Assembly (NCBI GenBank): GCA_035546135.1
Contig: DASZWY010000167.1
Location: 1-11,109, forward strand
Direction of reading: 5' to 3'
Source of the DNA: JABDGR01 sp035546135
Lineage (GTDB): Bacteria; Verrucomicrobiota; Verrucomicrobiia; Opitutales; JABDGR01
Length of the DNA: 11,109 nucleotides
A program made the translations under genes and the position numbers. Shown here one piece after another: positions 5,871-11,109 of the stretch (position 1 is the first letter of the stretch; each line of letters begins with the position of its first letter). A model generated the notes under the pieces. The model searched no databases. It saw only the letters and a program-made list of their open reading frames with translations, and was not told the DNA's origin.

Positions 5871-7799
5871 ATGACCTCCCGCGCCGGTTTTACCGTCAAG
5901 GCCCTCGCTTTTCAGATGCTGGCCATCGCCGTGATGTTTGGCGCGGGCTGGTATGGCGCGCGCGCGACCTCCAGCGGCCAAGCCGCGCCCGCCCCGATTA
6001 AGCCGGACACTCCCGTCCGGCATGGGCCGCCTTCCGCGGCCGAACTGGCCACGGCCCGGGCAGGCCTCGAGGCCACCCTGCACGCCAAAAGCATGGGCAA
6101 AAGTCGCGATGCGATGCTTGCTTACATCGCCACGCTCGACCTCGGCACCATCCAAGCGCTGGCGAAAGACATCGGCGGCAAGGGCCTGAACGCCGGGGAC
6201 TACCGCGCGCTCACCGCGCTGTTGAACCGCTGGGGCGAGCTGGACCCGAAATCCGCGCTGGACTGGCTGCAAACCTCGGCCAACGCCCGCGTGAAATCCA
6301 TGGGCTTGGAGCAGGTATTCGACGCCTACTCAGCGCGCAATCCCGCCGCCGCGCTCGCGGCGCTGGCCAATATTCCCAATGACGCCGGCCGCGGCTATGC
6401 GATGAATGCGGTCATAAGCAATTATGCCAAGGAGGATCCCGCCGGCGCTTTTGCCGCGCTGCACGCGTTGCCGCCCGGCCAGCAATCGGCCGATTTTTAT
6501 TCCACCATCTTTTCGAGCTGGGCCGGCAAGGACCCCGCCGCCGCCTCGGCCGCCGCGCTCAATCTGCCCGCCAGCGCCACGCGCACGCAAGCCCTGCAGG
6601 GCCTCGCCGCCGTCTGGGCCGCGCAGGATTCCGCCGCGGCGATGGCGTGGGCGAAAACACTTCCCGCCGGCCCCACGCAGAACGGCGCCGTGAATTCCGT
6701 GATTCAAGCCACCGCCCAGCAAGACCCCGCCGCCGCCGCCGCGCTCGCGTCAGACCTTCCCACCGGCCCCTCGCGCGACACCTTGCTCAAAACGGTCACC
6801 GCCATCTGGGCGCAGGAAGACCCCGCCAGCCTGCTCGATTGGGCCGATAAAAATCTTTCCGGCGCGACCCAAGCCACAGCCGCCGAAAACGCCCTGGAAG
6901 CCCTCGGCAAAAGTGACCCCGCCACCGCCGCCGCTTATCTTGCGCATGCCGACCCGGCCATTGCGAACAACGCCATTCCCGCGCTGGCGTTTCAGTGGGC
7001 CCAACTGGACCCCAAGGCCGCCCTGGCTTGGGCGCAGTCCTTGCCTACCGACAACTTGGCCTTGCGCACCACCGCCATCACCGAGACCTTGGGCATGGCC
7101 ACCATGAACAATCCCGCGGAAGTCGCCACCCGCATTCAGGGTCTCGTCGGTGACCCGTCCTTTGGCGCCATCGTCCAGCAGGTGGCCAGCGCATGGGCGA
7201 ACGGCAACCCGCAAGCAGCCATGGCCTGGGCGCAAACCCTGCCCGCGGGCGACACGCAAAATTCCGCGATGAAATCCATTATTATTCAACAAGCGCGAAG
7301 CGACCCGCAGACGGCCTGGAACAATCTTCAACAACTGGCCGACAGCAGCCGCGGCAGCACGATGGTGAGCGTCATCACGCAATGGGCCACCCAACAACCG
7401 GCCCAAGCCGCCGCCGCGCTGGCCGATATGCCGCGGGGCACCAGCCTCAACGACGCCACCGCCGCCGTCGCCAAAAGCTGGCTGGCCCAGGATCCCAATG
7501 CCGCGTCGCAATGGGTCAACACGCTGCCCGCCGGCCTGCCGCGCGACAACGCCGTCGCGCAAATCGTGGACAGCGTGGGCAAGAATGACCCCGCGGCCGC
7601 CATGAACTGGGCGCTCTCGATAAACAATCAGGCGGGGCGCAACAACCACGTCGTCAGTCTCGCGCGGCAATGGTCGGCCAGCAATCCCACCGCCGCCGCC
7701 CAGGCGGTGCAAGGGCTCATGGGCAATCTGACCGGCCTGACCGCGGCCCAGCAAACTGCCCTGCAAAACATCATCCAGCAAGGGGCGCCGGCGCCCTAG
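5871..7799 (+). CDS. Repeat protein B: paralog of A with the same sixteen-repeat layout
   Basis: A 642-residue protein, a tandem paralog of the preceding gene; I do not recognise a named family. The N-terminus is basic (Arg4, Lys10) with a hydrophobic segment at 11-30 ending in FGAGWYGA, then a Pro/Ala linker and a PSAAELA helix (54-60) matching PTAAELA in A. The DP Asp positions are 125, 157 (Asn), 189, 221, 253 (DS), 285, 317, 349, 380, 414 (Asn), 446 (Asn), 478, 509 (Gln), 541, 573 and 605 (Asn). Units resemble the same-numbered units of A: unit 7 WADKN, unit 8 AIPALA, unit 10 GDPSFG, unit 13 QPAQAAAAL, and the end cap NLTGLTAAQ against DALTGLTRAQ. An enzyme motif is absent. The 40 bp spacing from A suggests co-transcription. 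The two proteins may form similar extracytoplasmic solenoids with diverged binding faces, which is inference. The gene ends in a palindrome 9 bp from the convergent neighbour. Confidence 0.9.
   Translation: MTSRAGFTVKALAFQMLAIAVMFGAGWYGARATSSGQAAPAPIKPDTPVRHGPPSAAELATARAGLEATLHAKSMGKSRDAMLAYIATLDLGTIQALAKDIGGKGLNAGDYRALTALLNRWGELDPKSALDWLQTSANARVKSMGLEQVFDAYSARNPAAALAALANIPNDAGRGYAMNAVISNYAKEDPAGAFAALHALPPGQQSADFYSTIFSSWAGKDPAAASAAALNLPASATRTQALQGLAAVWAAQDSAAAMAWAKTLPAGPTQNGAVNSVIQATAQQDPAAAAALASDLPTGPSRDTLLKTVTAIWAQEDPASLLDWADKNLSGATQATAAENALEALGKSDPATAAAYLAHADPAIANNAIPALAFQWAQLDPKAALAWAQSLPTDNLALRTTAITETLGMATMNNPAEVATRIQGLVGDPSFGAIVQQVASAWANGNPQAAMAWAQTLPAGDTQNSAMKSIIIQQARSDPQTAWNNLQQLADSSRGSTMVSVITQWATQQPAQAAAALADMPRGTSLNDATAAVAKSWLAQDPNAASQWVNTLPAGLPRDNAVAQIVDSVGKNDPAAAMNWALSINNQAGRNNHVVSLARQWSASNPTAAAQAVQGLMGNLTGLTAAQQTALQNIIQQGAPAP
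6231..7766 (+). repeat. Sixteen-unit, roughly 96-bp coding repeat array in gene B
   Basis: Codons 121-632 encode sixteen units. All have 32 residues except units 8 (31), 9 (34) and 12 (31); the odd lengths of units 9 and 12 are shared with gene A. First residues run W,Y,Y,W,W,T,W,L,W,A,W,Q,W,W,V,W, so the aromatic and non-aromatic positions are the same as in A. Confidence 0.9.
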
Positions 7800-7804
7800 G
7801 GCGC
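7783..7804. terminator. Overlapping palindromes at the convergent junction of gene B
   Basis: GGGCGCCGGCGCCC (7783-7796) and GCGCCCTAGGGCGC (7791-7804) are two perfect 14-bp palindromes sharing the central GCGCCC arm; the TAG stop of gene B lies inside. Either hairpin, but not both, can form in RNA of either strand. There is no adjacent T-tract, so if this ends transcription it does so by pausing or with a factor. Confidence 0.4.
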
Positions 7805-7808
7805 AAAA

Positions 7809-8684
7809 TCAATACCGGCGCGGCCAGCCAAAGTAGCTCAGGAGCCACGCTTCCTTCCACACGCGGTAGCGGCCCTCCCAGGTGAGGATGCCGTGCTCCT
7901 CGTGTTCGCTGCGCGGGAAGAGGATGCCGGAATCCGTGTTCGTGCGCTCGAGGATTTGCTGCTGGTAATTGAGGTCGTTCACCGGGTCGTCCACAAACGG
8001 CACCAGCAATTCGGGCCGCGCGGCGAGCCGGCGCAGGTGGATGCACATCAGCGCCTCCGGCGAGCGCACCCATGGATGGCGCTCCACTTCCCAATCCGCC
8101 GGATAAAACCCGCCGAAGGGCAGGTAAATATTGTCGGTGACGAGCCGCACGCCCGTCTGCGTGATGGACGTGTACACCGTGCACATCGTCACGTTGCCCG
8201 TGGACTGCGGGATGAACATCACCTGCAGGCGGATGCGCGCGTCCGCGTCGTTGAACACCGAGACGCGCAACGCCAGGCTCTCGGACAGGTCGGCCTTGAG
8301 CGATTGCACGAGGATGAATTTTTCCTCGCGCAGCCAGTCGCGCAGGGCGATGAAGCGGCTCTGGTTGGGCCAGGCGTCGCCATCGCGGTTGACCTTGAAG
8401 CGCGGAAACAGCGGCAGGGTGCTGTGGCTCAGCGCGGTGATGTTGAGCCACGAATACATCGTCTCCAGCACCGGCCAGAGCAAAAAGCCCGTGGCAAACC
8501 AGAGCCACGCGGGCCGGTCGCTCTCAAAATAATCGCCCGCAAAGACAAACACGCAGGAGAACAACAGCCACCGCACCCAGTGGCCCGCAATCGCGACCAC
8601 GGGCGAAGCCAGCGTATATTGCGCATACGCCAGGCCGATGGACAGCGCCACCAGCAACCACAACGCGATGAGATACTCAGACAT
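7809..8684 (-). CDS. Membrane protein of unknown function with large C-terminal soluble domain
   Basis: About 291 residues from the ATG at 8684, or 295 from an ATG at 8696. I prefer 8684 because the base before it is C, as at seven of the other eight starts here, and because the upstream ATG abuts a strong hairpin. Three hydrophobic segments are visible, at about residues 3-22, 34-50 and 58-80 of the shorter form. The remaining 200 residues are soluble, rich in Arg, Trp and Asp, with regions such as NRDGDAWPNQSRF and YLPFGGFYPADWEVERHPW. I see no catalytic motif, no ATP-binding loop and no known family signature. The frame has normal codon use and is clearly coding. It lies 71 bp downstream of dnaN on the same strand and might be partly co-transcribed with it, though a hairpin lies between. 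Function is unknown. Confidence 0.78.
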   Translation of the reverse strand: MSEYLIALWLLVALSIGLAYAQYTLASPVVAIAGHWVRWLLFSCVFVFAGDYFESDRPAWLWFATGFLLWPVLETMYSWLNITALSHSTLPLFPRFKVNRDGDAWPNQSRFIALRDWLREEKFILVQSLKADLSESLALRVSVFNDADARIRLQVMFIPQSTGNVTMCTVYTSITQTGVRLVTDNIYLPFGGFYPADWEVERHPWVRSPEALMCIHLRRLAARPELLVPFVDDPVNDLNYQQQILERTNTDSGILFPRSEHEEHGILTWEGRYRVWKEAWLLSYFGWPRRY

Positions 8685-8699
8685 GGCCCGGGTCATCGA

Positions 8700-8729
8700 G
8701 CTTGGCGGCTCCCGGGGCCGATTCCAAGC
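8700..8729 (-). promoter_or_regulatory. Strong imperfect hairpin between dnaN and the membrane-protein gene
   Basis: GCTTGG (8700-8705) pairs with CCAAGC (8724-8729); inside it CGGC (8706-8709) pairs with GCCG (8717-8720) and CCC with GGG at the tip. It lies just upstream of the downstream gene's start and has no T-run in the minus direction. It may shield the translation start or slow read-through from dnaN. Confidence 0.4.
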
Positions 8730-8745
8730 CTATTTCCTAACGATG

Positions 8746-8757
8746 AAACGGCCGTTT
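8746..8757 (-). terminator. Palindrome overlapping the dnaN stop
   Basis: AAACGGCCGTTT is a perfect 12-bp palindrome covering the end of the dnaN stop codon. The hairpin would be short and has only TTT on its 3' side, so at best it is a weak terminator for dnaN. Confidence 0.25.
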
Positions 8758-9886
8758 AATTCAGCCGCAACGGCATGATGACACAGAGGAAGCTGTCAAG
8801 CGTCTTGAAAATGCCGGGACTGAGCTCGTCCTTGAACTCGAAGAAAACCTCGTCGTGCGCCAGCGCGCGCAACGGGTCGAGCAGGAACTGCGGGTTGAAG
8901 GCGATTTGCACCTCGGCGCCGGCGTAGGCAATGGCCATCGTTTCATGCGATTCGCCAAACTCCGGGCTTTGCGCGGAAATTTCGAGGAGGTTTTTCGTCG
9001 CCTTGAGCCGCACCGAATTGTTCTTGTCGCTCGTCACGATGGCCGCGCGTTGCACGCACTCGGCCAGCAGCTCGCGCTCGACCTTCACCCGGTGCTCGGT
9101 CTCCTTGGGGATGACCTGGCGGTAATTCGGGTAATTGCCCTCGACGATTTTCGACACGAGGTAAATGCTTTCGACCAGGCCGTTGCCGGAGGCCGCCTCG
9201 CCGATTTCGATTTCAAACGCCGCCTGGCGGTCGTTGAACGTGATTTGCGCGCCGGCGCCCTGGCCGAGCAAACGCGTGAGCTCCGCGACCGTCTTGGCCG
9301 GCAGAATGAGGCTGCCCGCGTTCGATTCGGTGACCTCGACATCGTGGCTGACCAGCGCGAGGCGGCGGCCGTCGGTGGCCACCAGCGTCAGTTTGCCGTC
9401 GGCAAAATTGAAGTAAACGCCGTTGAGGATGTAGCGGTTTTCATCCGTGGACTGCGCGTAGGCGACGCTCTTGAGCATCCGCGAAACATCGGCCTGGGGG
9501 AGCTTGAACTTGTGCTTGTCGGCGAACGACGGCAGTTGCGGGAACTCCTCCTTGCCAATGCCCATCACGCGAAACAGCGAACCGCCGGAGGAAATCTTCG
9601 CCTGATGGCCCGGGGTGCTTTCGACGGAAACTTCGAGGTTGGGCAGGGCCTTGACGATTTCAAACAGCTTGCGGACCGGCAGCGTCAGCGCGCCGGCCTG
9701 CGCGACCTCGGCCTTGATGCGGCAGCGGATGCCGAGGTCAAGGTTGGTGGTGGTCAGCGCGATGGCGCCATTTTCGGCCTGCACCAGCACGTTGCTCAAA
9801 ATGGGCATCGTGGCGCGGGTGCCGACGACGTTGAGCACCTGCTGCAAGCCGGTGGCGAAATGATCGCGGTTGATCTTGAACTTCAT
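8756..9886 (-). CDS. dnaN: DNA polymerase III beta subunit (sliding clamp)
   Basis: A 376-residue beta clamp of normal length. It forms the dimeric ring that holds DNA polymerase III on DNA and is the docking site for many replication and repair proteins. The three clamp domains, each about 120 residues, can be followed. Domain I opens with MKFKINRDHFATGLQQVLNV and contains PILSNVLV and TTTNLDLGI. Domain II contains TDENRYILNGVYF and LVATDGRRLALVS. Domain III contains EGNYPNYRQVIP, and the protein ends in MPLRLN, matching the conserved C-terminal MPMR element that lines the clamp's peptide-binding pocket. The ATG start gives the standard N-terminus. No Shine-Dalgarno sequence precedes it. It lies downstream of pssA on the same strand with a 254 bp gap and its own candidate promoter. 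dnaA and recF, the common neighbours, are absent, so the usual origin cluster has been split in this genome. Confidence 0.97.
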   Translation of the reverse strand: MKFKINRDHFATGLQQVLNVVGTRATMPILSNVLVQAENGAIALTTTNLDLGIRCRIKAEVAQAGALTLPVRKLFEIVKALPNLEVSVESTPGHQAKISSGGSLFRVMGIGKEEFPQLPSFADKHKFKLPQADVSRMLKSVAYAQSTDENRYILNGVYFNFADGKLTLVATDGRRLALVSHDVEVTESNAGSLILPAKTVAELTRLLGQGAGAQITFNDRQAAFEIEIGEAASGNGLVESIYLVSKIVEGNYPNYRQVIPKETEHRVKVERELLAECVQRAAIVTSDKNNSVRLKATKNLLEISAQSPEFGESHETMAIAYAGAEVQIAFNPQFLLDPLRALAHDEVFFEFKDELSPGIFKTLDSFLCVIMPLRLN

Positions 9887-9934
9887 GTGGCGGAAGTAAG
9901 CCGGATGGGGTGGGTTCTGGCAACCTTGAATCGC

Positions 9935-9968
9935 GGGATTAACAAGGGATTAAGAATAGGGAGATTAA
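9935..9968. repeat. Short direct repeats GGGATTAA in the dnaN leader
   Basis: GGGATTAA occurs at 9935-9942 and 9946-9953, exactly 11 bp apart, one DNA turn. A looser copy, GGGAGATTAA, lies at 9959-9968. They sit between the predicted dnaN promoter and its ATG, in an AT-rich stretch. They could bind a regulator or appear in the mRNA leader as repeated UUAAUCCC. Confidence 0.45.
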
Positions 9969-9976
9969 ATCAATAA

Positions 9977-10005
9977 ATTATCTTACTCTTATTATAGCCT
10001 GTCAG
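9977..10005 (-). promoter_or_regulatory. Predicted promoter of dnaN
   Basis: On the minus strand CTGACA (10005-10000; five of six) and GATAAT (9982-9977; five of six) are separated by 17 bp. A TATAAT also lies within the spacer (9996-9991). Transcription would start near 9970, leaving a leader of about 85 nt before the dnaN ATG. This is the best promoter match in the window. Confidence 0.6.
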
Positions 10006-10015
10006 TATCGTGACA
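10000..10015. promoter_or_regulatory. Palindromic candidate operator at the dnaN promoter
   Basis: TGTCAGTATCGTGACA has inverted five-base arms (TGTCA/TGACA) around a six-base centre and overlaps the predicted -35. A further TGACA lies at 10031-10035. The form suits a dimeric helix-turn-helix regulator, but no regulator gene is nearby and no known box is matched. Confidence 0.3.
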
Positions 10016-10059
10016 ACTGCAAAAGACGCCTGACACCAAGATTTTGCGCGCCGGTAACG

Positions 10060-10136
10060 CGTGAAGAACTGGACCCGCAGCCCGGGGTCTTTGGGAAAAT
10101 CGCAGTTATGTGGGGGTTGTGCGCAAGTTCTTCACG
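10060..10136. repeat. Long-range 11-bp perfect inverted repeat between dnaN and pssA
   Basis: CGTGAAGAACT (10060-10070) and AGTTCTTCACG (10126-10136) are exact inverted copies, 55 bp apart, starting five bases after the pssA stop. Inside lies a smaller GACCC/GGGTC stem (10072-10076 with 10085-10089). Transcribed from pssA it would fold as a long stem with a structured loop. No T-tract follows, so it is not a classical terminator. Confidence 0.5.
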
Positions 10137-10140
10137 AAAA

Positions 10141-11094
10141 TCAAAAGGCCTCGTCTTCGCCGGGTTCGTCGGGTTCGGGCGGCAGGGGTGGTTCGTTCGG
10201 CGCGCGCCGCATCCGGGCCCAGGTCCGGCGGGCATCGCGGAACAGCCCGTAGAAAATGTAGCCGAGAAAAAATACGGCGGGTGAGTAGAAACGCAGCCGG
10301 TAGGCGATGGCGCTGGCAATGATAAACAGGATGAAGGGCCGCGCCTTCGTCTGCGTCTGCCAGTCCACGTGCTTGAAGCTGGGGTAGGGGATGTTGCTGA
10401 CCATCAGCAGCGCTACCAGCAGGAGCAGCGGCAGCAGCAAAATCGCGAATTGCTGGAAGGTGTCCTTTTCGATGTTCAGGTGCAGCATCGCCAGCACCAG
10501 CGAAGCGACAAATCCCGCCGCCGCCGGCGAGGGCAGCCCCATGAAATCCTTGGTCGAAGCGTTCGCGGCGACCCCGGGCAGCAGGGGATTGGTGACCACG
10601 TTGAAGCGCGCCAGGCGCACCGCCACACACAAAAGGTAAATGAACCCGACCAGCCAGCCGACCTGCTGGAACAGCTCGCCGTATTTGACGAAATCCGGCC
10701 CCAGAATCAAAAACAGCACCATCAGCGCCGGCGCGACGCCAAACGAAACCGTGTCCGCAATCGAGTCAAATTCCTTGCCGAAGAGCGACTCGCGGCCGCC
10801 AAGGCGCGCCACGCGCCCGTCCAGCGCGTCGCAAAAGGCCGCGAACAAAATGCACCAGACGGCCTCGGTATACATTGCCTTGGCGAAACCGGGCGTCGGG
10901 TCGAGGCTGTCGCCGTAACGCGCCTGAATGCAGCGGATAATAGCCACAAAACCGAAGAACAAATTGCCCGCCGTGAACAGGTTCGGCAGGAAGTAAATCC
11001 GCGCGGCCTCCTCCGGGTTGCGGTATTTCATCGCCGCGGGCGCCGGGGTCGGAGCCTCGTCGTCCTCGGGCGGCGGATTGGGTACAATGCGCAT
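10141..11094 (-). CDS. pssA: CDP-diacylglycerol-serine O-phosphatidyltransferase (phosphatidylserine synthase)
   Basis: A 317-residue integral membrane enzyme that makes phosphatidylserine from CDP-diacylglycerol and serine, the step leading to phosphatidylethanolamine. The CDP-alcohol phosphotransferase motif is complete: Asp89, Asp92, Gly93, Ala96, Arg97, Gly106, Asp110 and Asp114. PNLFTAGNLFFGF (37-49), VRLARFN (159-165) and GLPSPAAAG (186-194) are typical of the PssA branch. About six to eight hydrophobic segments span 38-285. Two ends are unusual: residues 1-21 are Pro/Glu/Asp-rich and residues 299-317 form an acidic Pro tail. The ATG at 11094 is used here; an ATG at 11031 (MKYRNPEE) would give a more usual length. 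The frame is still open to the window edge, so a start further upstream cannot be excluded. No psd gene is visible, though it may lie outside. Confidence 0.93.
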   Translation of the reverse strand: MRIVPNPPPEDDEAPTPAPAAMKYRNPEEAARIYFLPNLFTAGNLFFGFVAIIRCIQARYGDSLDPTPGFAKAMYTEAVWCILFAAFCDALDGRVARLGGRESLFGKEFDSIADTVSFGVAPALMVLFLILGPDFVKYGELFQQVGWLVGFIYLLCVAVRLARFNVVTNPLLPGVAANASTKDFMGLPSPAAAGFVASLVLAMLHLNIEKDTFQQFAILLLPLLLLVALLMVSNIPYPSFKHVDWQTQTKARPFILFIIASAIAYRLRFYSPAVFFLGYIFYGLFRDARRTWARMRRAPNEPPLPPEPDEPGEDEAF

Positions 11095-11109
11095 GGCGTC
11101 AACCCGGCA

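Noticed and set aside
4259..7766. GCC-rich DNA repeats as a CRISPR or satellite array
   Set aside because: They are degenerate, in frame, and fully explained by the 32-residue protein repeats.
3893..7799. Repeat proteins as TPR proteins
   Set aside because: DP followed by AA resembles the end of a TPR helix, but the period is 32, not 34, and the TPR W-LG-Y-A-P pattern is not kept.
8855..9976. 373-codon plus-strand frame opposite dnaN
   Set aside because: Shadow of the highly conserved clamp gene, with no recognisable motif.
9887..10140. Chromosomal replication origin beside dnaN
   Set aside because: The region is AT-rich with short repeats, but I find no TTATCCACA-type DnaA boxes and no dnaA. 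The repeats are better read as dnaN control elements.

Overview
This 11.1 kb window is GC-rich and densely coded. It looks like chromosome from a Verrucomicrobiota bacterium, probably of the Opitutae type. That assignment is inference. It rests on the divergent ClpP, a secreted pectin-type SGNH esterase, long Trp/Asp-Pro/Ala-Ala repeat proteins of a kind I recall from this phylum, and the lack of Shine-Dalgarno sequences in front of every gene. I see no insertion sequence, phage gene, CRISPR array, tRNA or rRNA.

Layout from left to right: a CGWS glutaredoxin-like gene (+), convergent with cinA (-); a secreted rhamnogalacturonan-acetylesterase-like SGNH hydrolase (+), convergent with a clpP-type protease gene (-); a roughly 310 bp divergent, AT-richer intergenic region; two tandem paralogous genes (+) of 645 and 642 codons that dominate the window; a membrane protein of unknown function (-); dnaN, the DNA polymerase III sliding clamp (-); an AT-rich dnaN upstream region with repeats and a good sigma70-like promoter; and pssA, phosphatidylserine synthase (-), whose 5' end lies 15 bp from the window edge.

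The housekeeping genes (cinA, clpP, dnaN, pssA) are single units in a mixed neighbourhood and do not form a pathway. dnaN is not beside dnaA, so the usual dnaA-dnaN-recF origin block is absent here. The SGNH esterase points to deacetylation of plant or algal pectin outside the cytoplasm.

The most unusual content is the tandem pair at 3893-5830 and 5871-7799. Each encodes one N-terminal membrane or export segment followed by sixteen roughly 32-residue alpha/alpha repeats built on an Asp-Pro helix start. The two arrays match unit by unit, including shared 34- and 31-residue units, so an already complete 16-unit array was duplicated as a whole gene. I cannot assign a function; an extracytoplasmic binding or scaffold solenoid is the most reasonable guess. 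Several intergenic palindromes and hairpins are also recorded.
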